NCBI RefSeq assembly: GCF_011421635.1
Contig: NZ_WTLI01000015.1
Location: forward strand, 1 to 64,000
Direction of reading: 5' to 3'
DNA from: Paenibacillus turpanensis
GTDB taxonomy: Bacteria; Bacillota; Bacilli; Paenibacillales; YIM-B00363
DNA length: 64,000 nucleotides
Position numbers and translations under genes: made by a program
Notes under the pieces: generated by a model
What the model saw: only the letters and a program-made list of their open reading frames with translations
What the model was told of the DNA's origin: nothing
Databases searched by the model: none
Shown: positions 36,776 to 49,092 of the stretch, piece after piece
Position numbering within the stretch: the first letter of the stretch is position 1
Layout of the letters: every line of letters starts with the position of its first letter

Positions 36776-37915
36776 ATGAAAAAAGTTAAAGTGATGACGA
36801 TCTTCGGCACAAGGCCGGAGGCGATTAAAATGGCTCCGCTAGTGCTGGAGCTGCAAAAGCATGAAGAGCAGATCGAATCGCTGCTTTGCGTGACCGCGCA
36901 GCATCGCCAGATGCTCGATCAGGTGCTTGACGTGTTCAAGCTGAAGCCGGACTATGATTTGAATGTGATGCAGCCGAACCAAACCTTGAACGAAATGTCG
37001 ATTCGAGTGCTGCAGGGGTTAGAGCCGGTATTCCGTGAGGAAAAACCGGATTTGATTTTGGTGCATGGCGATACGTCGACCACGTTCTTGGGGAGTTATG
37101 CGGCATTCCTGCAGCAAATTCAAATTGGCCATGTCGAAGCAGGGCTGCGTACCTGGAACAAGCTTTCGCCATATCCGGAAGAAATGAACCGACAGCTGAC
37201 CGGGGTATTAAGTGACGTGCATTTTGCTCCGACCTCGTGGTCTGCGGGCAACCTGCTGAAGGAAAATAAAAGTGAGCAATCTGTATACATAACAGGCAAC
37301 ACGGCCATCGACGTGTTCCCGCACACCGTAAAAGAAGGCTTCACCCATCCGGCCTTGGATTGGGCGGAAGGCAAGCGGGTCATCTTAATGACGGCGCACC
37401 GCCGCGAATCGCAGGGTGAGCCGCATCGTCAAATTTTCCGGGCCGTGCGCCGGATTGCCGATGAGTTTGAAGATATCGCAATTATTTATGCGGTGCATCT
37501 GAGCCCGGCAGTGCGTGAGCCGGCCCATGAAATTTTGGGCGATCATCCGCGTATTAACTTAATCGATCCGCTGGATGTATTTGAATTCCACAATTTTTAC
37601 CCGCATGCCCATTTGATTTTAACGGATTCCGGCGGCATCCAAGAGGAAGCGCCTTCGTTCGGCGTTCCGGTTCTGGTGCTTCGAGATACGACGGAGCGTC
37701 CGGAGGGCATCGAAGCGGGGACGCTGGAGCTCGTCGGAACGGATGAGCAGAACGTTTACGAGCGGACGAAGGCGATGCTGATGGATCAAGCGCTTTACGA
37801 GCAGCGCAGCAAGGCGTCCAACCCATATGGCGACGGACAGGCCTCCAAGCGGATCGTTCAAGCGATCCTGCATCACTTTGGCAGAGGCGAGCGCCCAGAG
37901 CCGTTCGGACGATAA
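36776..37915 (+). CDS. wecB: UDP-N-acetylglucosamine 2-epimerase (non-hydrolysing)
   Basis: 379 residues. Interconverts UDP-GlcNAc and UDP-ManNAc for teichoic acid linkage units or secondary cell-wall polymers. Motifs: FGTRPEAIKMAPLV, TAQHRQMLDQVL, HGDTSTT, HVEAGLRT, and late LTDSGGIQEEAPSFGVPVLVLRDTTERPEG. ManNAc-containing wall polymers are pyruvylated anchors for SLH domains in Paenibacillaceae, which fits the S-layer protease later in the window (inference). Also named mnaA. Confidence 0.96.
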   Translation: MKKVKVMTIFGTRPEAIKMAPLVLELQKHEEQIESLLCVTAQHRQMLDQVLDVFKLKPDYDLNVMQPNQTLNEMSIRVLQGLEPVFREEKPDLILVHGDTSTTFLGSYAAFLQQIQIGHVEAGLRTWNKLSPYPEEMNRQLTGVLSDVHFAPTSWSAGNLLKENKSEQSVYITGNTAIDVFPHTVKEGFTHPALDWAEGKRVILMTAHRRESQGEPHRQIFRAVRRIADEFEDIAIIYAVHLSPAVREPAHEILGDHPRINLIDPLDVFEFHNFYPHAHLILTDSGGIQEEAPSFGVPVLVLRDTTERPEGIEAGTLELVGTDEQNVYERTKAMLMDQALYEQRSKASNPYGDGQASKRIVQAILHHFGRGERPEPFGR

Positions 37916-37918
37916 AAA

Positions 37919-37950
37919 AACCGTACAGCATACAGTGACACTGTATGGTT
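37919..37950 (+). terminator. Hairpin after wecB
   Basis: AACCGTACAG (37919-37928) pairs with CTGTATGGTT (37941-37950) with one wobble. There is no T-run after it, so termination is uncertain. Confidence 0.4.
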
Positions 37951-38024
37951 CGCTAAACCTCGAAAGCCTTGATCTATAAAGGTTTTTGACAATTTTGTTC
38001 ACACAATATTTGATTTTCTTTGAA

Positions 38025-38054
38025 TTGACAAGGTCGTTTCCATTCCGATACAAT
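38025..38054 (+). promoter_or_regulatory. Promoter of the ATP synthase operon
   Basis: TTGACA (38025-38030), 18 bp, TACAAT (38049-38054). Another TTGACA at 37986 has no good partner. Confidence 0.75.
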
Positions 38055-38104
38055 AGGTGGGGATTATTGGAGTCTGAGTCGCAGTACATATCTTGGAGGA
38101 TTTC

Positions 38105-38335
38105 ATGAAGCAGAGAAATTCGACCGATACTCCTTGGCGTGCGGCTGGTCTTGTTTCCGCAATCGGCGTAGACCTTGTGGTTTGCGTGGTTGGTGGCTTT
38201 TATCTAGGCCAGTTTGCAAGAGACCGGCTTAACGGAAGTCCGCTCTGGCTCGCTGCTGGAGTTGTGCTGGGACTGTTGGTCGGAGTTGTGAGCATTGTGT
38301 TCATGATCAAATTTCATCTGAGAGGCTCGCGATAA
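38105..38335 (+). CDS. atpZ: AtpZ/AtpI accessory protein of F0F1-ATPase
   Basis: 76 residues from ATG 38105, GGAGG 5 bases upstream. Two membrane helices (GLVSAIGVDLVVCVVGGFYLG and LWLAAGVVLGLLVGVVSIVF), the ATPase_gene1 pattern. It stands first in the atp operon and directly before atpI. Probably a helper of F0 assembly. Confidence 0.88.
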   Translation: MKQRNSTDTPWRAAGLVSAIGVDLVVCVVGGFYLGQFARDRLNGSPLWLAAGVVLGLLVGVVSIVFMIKFHLRGSR

Positions 38336-38336
38336 C

Positions 38337-38711
38337 ATGACTGAGATTTCCGTCTATTTGAAAACGGTTTACAGAATCGCGTTGGTCTTTGCAGCATGCT
38401 GTTTTGCAGTTTGGGCAGTTTTTCCCGAGCTGCGGGGTATTGCTGCCGGGCTTGTGGTTGGGATCGTCGCTTCCCTTATCAATGCATGGTTTCTTGCTTC
38501 TAAGGTCCGGTACGTTACGGAGCAAGCCTTGCAGCAAGGACGCCGCCGAGTCAATTTTGGTTTTTTGACACGGGCGGCTGTTGCTGTGCTCGCGGTTCTA
38601 TTTGCGTTAAAAACGGAAGGGATAACAATTTATGCGGTAATTGCTGGATTGTTTTTTTCTCCCTTGGCAACACTCCTATTGGGTGTTGTTTTTAACAAGA
38701 AAGGCAAGTAA
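38337..38711 (+). CDS. atpI: ATP synthase subunit I
   Basis: 124 residues with four membrane helices and a basic loop (QQGRRRVNFGFLTRA). It assists c-ring assembly in related bacteria. It starts one base after the atpZ stop. Confidence 0.9.
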   Translation: MTEISVYLKTVYRIALVFAACCFAVWAVFPELRGIAAGLVVGIVASLINAWFLASKVRYVTEQALQQGRRRVNFGFLTRAAVAVLAVLFALKTEGITIYAVIAGLFFSPLATLLLGVVFNKKGK

Positions 38712-38749
38712 GTGTATTACTTTACATTCGAAAGGGGTGATAAAGCAGA

Positions 38750-39828
<1,079 letters not shown>

Positions 39829-39988
39829 TCTACATAATTAAGCGGAATTACCTAGGCGGGGAGACGACGTCATCCGCGCCTTCCTTTTGCATATTTGTGT
39901 GATGGAAAATGCGTAACGAAAGCATTGCGTTTTAGGACACTCAGTGTTCCTGATATTTTTATAGCCTCTCTGAAGGGAGTGACCTCAG

Positions 39989-40468
39989 TTGCATTTTCAT
40001 TGGGAATCGTTTGTGTTTGCTGTTATCGCATTCGCGATCTTATATTGGCTGCTAAGCAAGTATGCATTCGGCCCGCTCTTCGACGTTATGGAGAAGCGCA
40101 GACAGAAGGTAATGTCTGACTTGAACCAAGCGGAAGAGCAGCGGAAGCAGTCTACTCAATTGATCGAAGAGCAGAAGCAAGCTTTGCAGCAAGCCAAGAC
40201 GGAAGCGTACGAGATCATTGAACGCGCCAAGGTGGCAAGTGTTCGTCAAGCTGACGAATTGTTGGGCAAAGCCAAGGACGAGGCCGCACGTTTGAAAGAA
40301 GAAGCGGCGAAAGAGATCGAGAACGAAAAGAACAAGGCGGTTGCAGAACTTCATGCTCACGTTGGAGAGCTTGCAGTGCAGATCGCTTCGAAAATTATCG
40401 AAAAGCAAGTCGATGAGGCTGCTCACAAAGATATGATCAACAGCTATCTCCGCAAGGTAGGTAATTAA
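39989..40468 (+). CDS. atpF: F0F1 ATP synthase subunit b
   Basis: 159 residues, TTG start with AAGGGAGTG 8 bases upstream. One N-terminal membrane helix (FVFAVIAFAILYWLLSKYAFGP) and a long charged coiled coil that forms the peripheral stalk. It is 160 bases after atpE and 2 bases before atpH. Confidence 0.96.
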   Translation: MHFHWESFVFAVIAFAILYWLLSKYAFGPLFDVMEKRRQKVMSDLNQAEEQRKQSTQLIEEQKQALQQAKTEAYEIIERAKVASVRQADELLGKAKDEAARLKEEAAKEIENEKNKAVAELHAHVGELAVQIASKIIEKQVDEAAHKDMINSYLRKVGN

Positions 40469-40470
40469 TC

Positions 40471-41022
40471 ATGAGTGGCGGTACATTGGTTGCAAAGCGT
40501 TATGCGAAAGCGTTACTAGAAGTGGCGCAGGAGAACGGAAATATCTCTGTCGTGCGCGATGAGCTGAAAGCGGTCAGTGATGTTATTGCAAACGATGAGC
40601 AAATTCGCTCCCTTTTGGAGCATCCGAGCTTTGGGAAAGCCAGAAAGCATGATTTGATTAAGCAAGTATTCGAAGGCAAGCTTGTACAAGAGACGTACAA
40701 CACGCTGCAGGTCCTTGTTGAGAACGGCCGTGAGCAATTGATCGACCAGCTGGCAAAGCAGTATGCGCTGTTAGCGGATCAAGCGGTTGGCAAGGAAGAA
40801 GCTCTTGTGTACAGTCCGATTCCGCTTTCGGAAGCGGATCAAGCGTCGGTTGCCGAAGCATTCGGTAAAATTACCGGCAAAGCTCTTGTAGTGGATAACG
40901 TTGTAGACCCGTCCCTTCTCGGGGGGATTAAAGTTCGCATCGGCGACCGGTTGTACGACGGCTCCTTATCCAGCAAGCTATTGGGTCTTCAAAAGCAATT
41001 GACAAAATCTCAAGCACTGTAG
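40471..41022 (+). CDS. atpH: F0F1 ATP synthase subunit delta
   Basis: 183 residues. An N-terminal helical bundle (VAKRYAKALLEVAQENG) and the C-terminal motif VDPSLLGGIKVRIGDRLYDGSLSSKL. Joins the peripheral stalk to F1. Confidence 0.97.
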   Translation: MSGGTLVAKRYAKALLEVAQENGNISVVRDELKAVSDVIANDEQIRSLLEHPSFGKARKHDLIKQVFEGKLVQETYNTLQVLVENGREQLIDQLAKQYALLADQAVGKEEALVYSPIPLSEADQASVAEAFGKITGKALVVDNVVDPSLLGGIKVRIGDRLYDGSLSSKLLGLQKQLTKSQAL

Positions 41023-41032
41023 ATAGGGGTGA

Positions 41033-42553
<1,521 letters not shown>

Positions 42554-42568
42554 AGGCGGTGAGCAGCG

Positions 42569-43444
42569 ATGGCTAAAGGGTTGCGCGAAATTAAGTCCAA
42601 AATCAAAGGCTACCAAAATACCCGGCAAATTACGAAGGCGATGGAAATGGTCGCGGCTTCTCGTTTGCGCCGTGCCCAAAACAACGCGGAAGCAGCACGT
42701 CCTTATGCGGACAAAATCCGCGAAGTGGTTTCCAGCATTGCATCCGGCTCGAACGACGTTCGCCACCCGATGCTTGAGAAACGCCAAGTAAAGAAGACGG
42801 GATATTTGGTCATTACCTCCGACCGCGGATTGGCGGGCGGGTTCAACGCGAACCTGCTTCGCAGCGTCGTAACGACAATTCGCGAGCGGCATAAATCGAA
42901 CGATGAGTTCGTGATCTTCGTCATCGGACGTAAAGGACGCGATTACTTCCGCAAGCGGGGCTTCCCGATTGTAGAAGAAATCACCGGCTTGCCGGATGCG
43001 CCTACGTTTGCGGATATTAAGAAAATTGCTTCGGCAGCCGTCGGCGGCTTTACGGAAGGCAAATTTGATGAGCTGTATGTGTACTACAACCGCTTTATCA
43101 ATGCTTTGACGCAAATCCCGACGGAAAAGCAGCTGCTTCCGTTAACGGCTGGCGATTTTTCCAAGGACGAGAGCAAAGAACCGACAGCGGCGTACGAGTA
43201 CGAGCCGTCGGCGGAAGGTGTGCTTGAGGTGCTGCTGCCGAAATACGCAGAGGCCGTCATTTACAGCTCCATGCTCGATTCCAAAGCAAGCGAATTTGGC
43301 GCGCGGATGACCGCGATGGGCAACGCGACCAAAAACGCGACGAAGCTGATTCAAAAGTTGACGCTGGAATACAACCGGGCCCGTCAAGCGGCGATTACGC
43401 AAGAAATTACGGAGATTGTCGCAGGCGCAGGCGCGCAAGTATAA
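42569..43444 (+). CDS. atpG: F0F1 ATP synthase subunit gamma
   Basis: 291 residues. N-terminal coiled-coil start [20 protein letters not shown] and C-terminal signature [18 protein letters not shown]. It is the rotor shaft. ATG with GGCGGTGAG upstream. Confidence 0.97.
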   Translation: MAKGLREIKSKIKGYQNTRQITKAMEMVAASRLRRAQNNAEAARPYADKIREVVSSIASGSNDVRHPMLEKRQVKKTGYLVITSDRGLAGGFNANLLRSVVTTIRERHKSNDEFVIFVIGRKGRDYFRKRGFPIVEEITGLPDAPTFADIKKIASAAVGGFTEGKFDELYVYYNRFINALTQIPTEKQLLPLTAGDFSKDESKEPTAAYEYEPSAEGVLEVLLPKYAEAVIYSSMLDSKASEFGARMTAMGNATKNATKLIQKLTLEYNRARQAAITQEITEIVAGAGAQV

Positions 43445-44878
<1,434 letters not shown>

Positions 44879-44915
44879 TTTTCTGGCGTAACCCTGAAGA
44901 AGGGGAGGAATCGAT

Positions 44916-45317
44916 ATGAGCACGATGCTGTTGGAAATCGTAACCCCCGAACGCAAGGTGTTTTCCGAGCCTGTTGACATGATTTCGGTCAAAGGAACGG
45001 AAGGTGAGCTCGGTATTTTGCCGAACCACATTCCTCTCGTTACGCCTTTGCGTATTGCACCGGTGAAGGTAACACAAAACGGACGGGAGAAAACGTTCGC
45101 CATCGGCGGCGGTTTCATGGAAGTCCGTAAGGACAAGGTGTCCATTTTGGCGGAAAGCGCTGAACTTCCGGAGGAAATTGACATTGATCGGGCGAAAGCA
45201 GCCCGTCAGCGTGCGGAAGAGCGTCTGCGGCAGAATCAGGAAGCCTTGGACTATAAACGTGCCGAACTCGCTTTGCAGCGCGCAATGACGCGGATCGAGG
45301 TTTACGAACGGAAATAA
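44916..45317 (+). CDS. atpC: F0F1 ATP synthase subunit epsilon
   Basis: 133 residues: N-terminal beta barrel (EIVTPERKVFSEPVDMI, GELGILPNHIPLV) and two C-terminal helices (AKAARQRAEERLRQNQEAL). Last gene of the operon; a strong terminator follows. Confidence 0.97.
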   Translation: MSTMLLEIVTPERKVFSEPVDMISVKGTEGELGILPNHIPLVTPLRIAPVKVTQNGREKTFAIGGGFMEVRKDKVSILAESAELPEEIDIDRAKAARQRAEERLRQNQEALDYKRAELALQRAMTRIEVYERK

Positions 45318-45326
45318 GAGCACTGC

Positions 45327-45390
45327 AAAAAGCAAAGGAATTTCCGACTCGAAGGAGAAGGAAGTATCCTTTGCTTTTTTGTTTTTTGTA
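45327..45390 (+). terminator. Terminator of the atp operon
   Basis: AAAAGCAAAGGA pairs perfectly with TCCTTTGCTTTT over a long, purine-rich loop, with a TTTTTTGTTTTTTG tail. Confidence 0.85.
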
Positions 45391-45449
45391 AGGGGCAGTT
45401 GCACGATACATGACATAAAAAGGGTTACACATATATCCAACCAAAATTT

Positions 45450-45463
45450 TGTAAACGATTACA
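45450..45463 (+). promoter_or_regulatory. CcpA catabolite-response element (cre)
   Basis: TGTAAACGATTACA matches every position of TGWAANCGNTNWCA. It lies about 60 bases upstream of a candidate promoter, so it could activate or repress the riboswitch operon. Function is inferred from the match only. Confidence 0.65.
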
Positions 45464-45506
45464 AAGATATCTTTTAAATGATAAAAGAAAGGGATCATCA
45501 TAATAT

Positions 45507-45534
45507 TTGATGGTTAGTATACTAGAACTATAAA
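45507..45534 (+). promoter_or_regulatory. Candidate promoter of the c-di-GMP riboswitch operon
   Basis: TTGATG (45507-45512), 16 bp, TATAAA (45529-45534). A later TATAAC at 45646 has no correctly spaced -35. Confidence 0.45.
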
Positions 45535-45622
45535 AACTATCGAAATATGTTGAAAAAAGAGAGAAATGGTGGTAATATCTCTTTGTCTTTGATTGATTTA
45601 CATCTCGGGTTTTGACGCAGTG

Positions 45623-45637
45623 CTACGATCGTCGTAG
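45623..45637. promoter_or_regulatory. Operator-like dyad before the riboswitch
   Basis: CTACGA-TCG-TCGTAG is a perfect 6-bp inverted repeat with a 3-base centre, about 30 bases before the aptamer. It could be a repressor site or an RNA hairpin; no cognate regulator is known. Confidence 0.45.
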
Positions 45638-45665
45638 TCCATAAGTATAACAGCACAGCAGCAAT

Positions 45666-45756
45666 CTTTCGATAAAGGCAAATCTATTGAAAAATAGAGA
45701 CGCAAAGCCAAGGGTCTAAGGCATGTACACATGCTAGGACAGCCGGTTACCGAAAA
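45666..45756 (+). promoter_or_regulatory. Cyclic di-GMP-I (GEMM-I) riboswitch aptamer
   Basis: The GEMM-I core is plain: AAAGGCAAATCT, GAGACGCAAAGCCAAGGGTC, TAAGGC with a GCATGTACACATGC hairpin, then TAGGACAGCCGGTTACCGAAA. The base before CAAA is G (position 20 of the Vibrio Vc2 RNA), which is the c-di-GMP type rather than the cGAMP type. A terminator stem begins at the aptamer's last bases, so binding and termination are coupled. Confidence 0.92.
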
Positions 45757-45800
45757 AGATGGAGTGGAAGTAGAGTCCATCTTTTTGATGGGCTTTTTTT
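45753..45800 (+). terminator. Expression-platform terminator of the c-di-GMP riboswitch
   Basis: AAAAAGATGGA (45753-45763) pairs perfectly with TCCATCTTTTT (45776-45786); a further GATGGGC and seven T follow. Its 5' arm overlaps the 3' end of the aptamer's closing stem, so forming P1 and forming this terminator compete, consistent with an ON switch. Confidence 0.85.
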
Positions 45801-45856
45801 ATCATTTCTGCAGTTTTGGTAACGAAAAGCAAGATAGCAAAGGAAGGAGCTTCAAG

Positions 45857-46852
45857 TTGAGCGAAGTCGTCAAACTAAGAGGGGTCAGCACCTATCATCC
45901 CGCACAAGCCTATGACAACCAATTTTTCGTTGAACACTTTAACGCAATGGGATTGGAGTCAGAGGGTCTGATGAACCATTTGGGCCGAAAAACTCGTTAT
46001 CTAGTAAGTACGGAAGATGAAAACTCGTTGACGATGGCCATCGAAGTATCCAAGCGGTTGCTTCAGCAGGAAAATACATCGGCGGCGGAGCTGGATATGA
46101 TCGTATTTGTATCGGACACACCGGAATACACGTACCCCAGCAATGCACTTATGGTGCATCAAGCATTAGGCGCAGTAAATGCGAATATGGTCTATGATTT
46201 GAATACGAACTGCATCGGCATGCTGACGGCAATTGATCAAGTTAGCGCAGCGCTACTGGCAAAAAAACATATGCGCCGAGCTCTCGTGGTAGCCAGCGTG
46301 CATGTCAGCAATATCGCGCGTAGTGACGATACGATCGTATATCCGAATTTCTCAGACGGAGCGGCGGCCGTCATTCTTGAAAAGACGGAGGGAACAGGCG
46401 GCTACATTGATGCTCACTATAAGACCGACTCCAAGCTGCATCAGACCGTAATGTTCCCGGCAACCGGCTTTTCCAAGCTGTTCCGGAACGACATTCAACT
46501 GGAAGAGAAGCGGCTGCGCTTTGAACCACACGATGTAAGCTATTTTTCCGATGAGTGGAAAAAGCTGATTCTAGAATTGCTAGAGCGGAATGGATTGTCT
46601 GTTCCGAATATTGACCATTGGATATTTTCACAGTTTTCACGACCGGAAATCCTGGAGACCCTGGAAAAGCTGGAGGCCGGCTATGACAGCTACACATTTG
46701 TCGGAGAACAGTATGGCTATACCGGTGTCACAAGTCCGATCTTCGCTCTACAGGCTGCAATGCAGCAGGGGAAGGTTGTTCCCGGAAGCACCGTGCTGTT
46801 TTGCTCGGTTGGCATAGGCTACACGATGTCCGCAGTATTGTATCAATTTTAA
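45857..46852 (+). CDS. 3-oxoacyl-ACP synthase III-like protein with altered catalytic triad
   Basis: 331 residues from TTG 45857 (AAGGAAGGAG 7 bases upstream, after the riboswitch terminator). It has the FabH/thiolase fold: N-terminal half with DLNTNCIGM, where Cys (near residue 117) aligns with FabH Cys112, and C-terminal NIDHWIFSQFSRPEI and QYGYTGVTS. In FabH those last two segments carry catalytic His244 (HQAN) and Asn274 (GNTS); here the positions are Ser and Tyr. The protein can probably still be acylated on Cys but is unlikely to do standard malonyl condensation; acyl transfer is one option. Function not known. Confidence 0.85.
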   Translation: MSEVVKLRGVSTYHPAQAYDNQFFVEHFNAMGLESEGLMNHLGRKTRYLVSTEDENSLTMAIEVSKRLLQQENTSAAELDMIVFVSDTPEYTYPSNALMVHQALGAVNANMVYDLNTNCIGMLTAIDQVSAALLAKKHMRRALVVASVHVSNIARSDDTIVYPNFSDGAAAVILEKTEGTGGYIDAHYKTDSKLHQTVMFPATGFSKLFRNDIQLEEKRLRFEPHDVSYFSDEWKKLILELLERNGLSVPNIDHWIFSQFSRPEILETLEKLEAGYDSYTFVGEQYGYTGVTSPIFALQAAMQQGKVVPGSTVLFCSVGIGYTMSAVLYQF

Positions 46853-46892
46853 ATAAATACATAGAGAAGCGAAATTAGGAGGAGAAACAAAC

Positions 46893-47249
46893 ATGATTAC
46901 ATTCGACAACAAGGCAGCAGAAAAAAAATTGGTGATTACGGTATCCGGCTTTATTAGAGAAGAAGAAGGGGAAGCGTTCCTCAATGATTATAACCGTCAC
47001 ATCGGCATGATTAAGCCTGCGGAATATACGCTGATTGTCGATTCGACAGGCCTCTCCGCTTCGAAGCCGGAAATGCTTCCGGTGCTTGAAGGCTGCTTCC
47101 GTCTTTATATGTCCAACGGATTTAAAAAGATTTTGATGGTGCGCCCATCCTCGACCATTTCTAAAATCCAAATGGAAAAGCTCGCAAAATCCATCGATTA
47201 CACCGGCATTTTTGTCGATAAGCTCGAAGACGCGTTCAACCACGCATAA
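46893..47249 (+). CDS. STAS-like small protein
   Basis: 118 residues, ATG with AGGAGGAG upstream, 40 bases after the KAS III-like gene and before a shared terminator. The alternating pattern LVITVSGFIREEEGEAFLND ... EYTLIVDSTGLSASKPE ... FKKILMVRPSSTISKIQMEK fits the STAS/SpoIIAA-like fold (VDSTGLS would be the phospho-Ser loop). The resemblance is structural and moderate. It may bind or regulate the KAS III-like partner (inference). Confidence 0.68.
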   Translation: MITFDNKAAEKKLVITVSGFIREEEGEAFLNDYNRHIGMIKPAEYTLIVDSTGLSASKPEMLPVLEGCFRLYMSNGFKKILMVRPSSTISKIQMEKLAKSIDYTGIFVDKLEDAFNHA

Positions 47250-47293
47250 AAATCCCGAATCCCTCGAGATCGGGAAACGGCATGCTCACACCC

Positions 47294-47333
47294 AAACAGT
47301 CCTTCTAGATGAAGAAGGACTGTTTTCCTTTTC
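47294..47333 (+). terminator. Terminator of the KAS III-like/STAS operon
   Basis: AAACAGTCCTTCT (47294-47306) and AGAAGGACTGTTT (47313-47325) form a perfect 13-bp stem, followed by TCCTTTTC. Confidence 0.92.
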
Positions 47334-47437
47334 AAGGAATAAGCCTTGGTAAAATTGAGTACCCTATAAAATTGAGAACAATTCAACACAGAAAGGGTCA
47401 ACTTCCAGTGGTTACAATAGACTAAAAAATCCCCGTT

Positions 47438-47446
47438 TGTTATAAT
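47438..47446 (+). promoter_or_regulatory. Extended -10 promoter of the nuo operon
   Basis: TG-T-TATAAT (47438-47446), 62 bases before nuoA; no clear -35. Confidence 0.6.
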
Positions 47447-47507
47447 GATTTAGGCTATGGAAGCACTTTATTTGTAATTTCCGACCGTTTCCAGAGGAGG
47501 CTGCTAA

Positions 47508-47876
47508 ATGGATTATATGAACAATTACGTTGTCGTGGCAATCTTTATTGCGCTCGGCATTTTTTTGCCGGTCGCCGCACTTACGATGGGAAGACTGCTC
47601 CGTCCGAGCAATCCCGTTGAAGTCAAGCTGACAACGTACGAGAGCGGCAACGAACCCGTTGGTGAGGGGCAGGTTCGTTTTAATATCCGCTACTACTTGT
47701 TTGCTCTGATGTTTGTTATCTTTGATGTCGAAACCGTTTTCTTGTATCCGTGGGCTGTCGCATATGACAAACTCGGATTGTTTGCACTTGTCGAAATGCT
47801 GATCTTTGTGGCGCTTCTGTTAGTGGGGCTTATTTATGCTTGGAAGAAGAAGGTGCTAAAATGGACATCAATTTAA
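47508..47876 (+). CDS. nuoA: NADH-quinone oxidoreductase subunit A
   Basis: 122 residues, three membrane helices, with the conserved [21 protein letters not shown] and [16 protein letters not shown] (acidic residues in helix 2). First gene of an 11-gene operon. ATG with AGAGGAGG upstream. Its end overlaps nuoB. Confidence 0.96.
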   Translation: MDYMNNYVVVAIFIALGIFLPVAALTMGRLLRPSNPVEVKLTTYESGNEPVGEGQVRFNIRYYLFALMFVIFDVETVFLYPWAVAYDKLGLFALVEMLIFVALLLVGLIYAWKKKVLKWTSI

Positions 47877-48379
47877 GCTCGATTACCCCGGAAGAGCAGC
47901 AGGAACTGGACCGCAACGTCTTTATGACGACGCTTGAGGAGCTGAAGGCTTGGGCTAGAAGCAACTCCTTGTGGCCGTTAACGTTTGGGCTGGCATGCTG
48001 TGCGATTGAAATGATGGGAACAGGCGCATCGCATTACGACTTGGACCGCTTCGGCGTTATTTTCCGTACGTCGCCGCGTCAATCGGACGTGATGATTGTT
48101 GCAGGTACGGTTACGAAAAAAATGGGGCCGCTGCTTCGCCGTTTGTACGACCAGATGCCGGAGCCGAAATGGGTCATTGCGATGGGCTCTTGCGCAACAG
48201 CCGGCGGACCGTATGTGAAATCGTATGCTGTTATTAAAGGTGTGGACCAAATCGTCCCGGTTGATGTGTATATCCCTGGCTGCCCGCCGAATCCGGCTGC
48301 CTTGATTTACGGGATTAACAAGCTTCAGGAGAAAATCCGTTATGAAGCAAAAACCGGAAAGCGGGTGACCAACCGATGA
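47861..48379 (+). CDS. nuoB: NADH-quinone oxidoreductase subunit B
   Basis: 172 residues from ATG 47861 (AGAAGGTG upstream). Carries the terminal N2 cluster: Cys pair in LACCAIEMM, then [10 protein letters not shown] and [13 protein letters not shown]. The last 16 bases of nuoA overlap its start. Confidence 0.97.
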   Translation: MDINLSSITPEEQQELDRNVFMTTLEELKAWARSNSLWPLTFGLACCAIEMMGTGASHYDLDRFGVIFRTSPRQSDVMIVAGTVTKKMGPLLRRLYDQMPEPKWVIAMGSCATAGGPYVKSYAVIKGVDQIVPVDVYIPGCPPNPAALIYGINKLQEKIRYEAKTGKRVTNR

Positions 48380-49089
48380 GTGAGGAACCGAAAGACGCAA
48401 AGAAAACCGACGAAAGCATCAATGAAGATTTAAAAACGAGCGCGGCTGAATCGCCGGATGATGTAAAAAGCGCGGAGGATGCCGAGAAGGAAGCCAAAGC
48501 GAAGGCAGCCGCAGAAGCGCGGGCGGCAAGAGCGCGTGAACGCGCCGCCAAGCAAGCGGCATCGGCCGAAGGCGGGGAAGGCGAAGCAGAAGCAGCGCCG
48601 AAGGAACCTTCGCCGAACCAGCCGAAGCTGGATCGTTTTGTGGAGCTGGTAAAGCAGCATATTGCAGAGGATGCCGTGGAGTCTGCTCATATTAACGAGC
48701 TGGACCGTCATCTGCCTTATATCATCATTAAGAATGAACACTGGTCAAAAACGGCTCGTTTTCTAAAATCAAATGATGAACTGCAGCTAAACTACCTTCG
48801 AAACGTTTCCGGTGTAGATATGGAAACGCATCTGGAGGTTGTTTACCATTTTCTCTCCTTGACGCATAAGCATGAGTTTTGTGTGAAGGTGAAAACCGAT
48901 CGTGACCAGCCCTCTATTTCATCGGTTACGCCGATTTGGGCGACGGCCAACTGGAATGAGCGGGAAATTTACGATCTGCTCGGCATCGACTTCCCGGAGC
49001 ATCCGGATTTGCGGCGGATCATGATGTCCGACGAATGGGTCGGCCACCCGCTGCGTAAAGATTACGAACCACTGGACCCGGAGGTGTAA
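48376..49089 (+). CDS. nuoC: NADH-quinone oxidoreductase subunit C with long charged N-terminus
   Basis: 237 residues; overlaps the nuoB stop by 4 bases. The folded part (about 85-237) holds [24 protein letters not shown] and ends [14 protein letters not shown]. The first about 80 residues are an Ala/Glu/Lys-rich extension ([20 protein letters not shown]) absent from typical NuoC. Confidence 0.95.
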   Translation: MSEEPKDAKKTDESINEDLKTSAAESPDDVKSAEDAEKEAKAKAAAEARAARARERAAKQAASAEGGEGEAEAAPKEPSPNQPKLDRFVELVKQHIAEDAVESAHINELDRHLPYIIIKNEHWSKTARFLKSNDELQLNYLRNVSGVDMETHLEVVYHFLSLTHKHEFCVKVKTDRDQPSISSVTPIWATANWNEREIYDLLGIDFPEHPDLRRIMMSDEWVGHPLRKDYEPLDPEV

Positions 49090-49092
49090 CCG

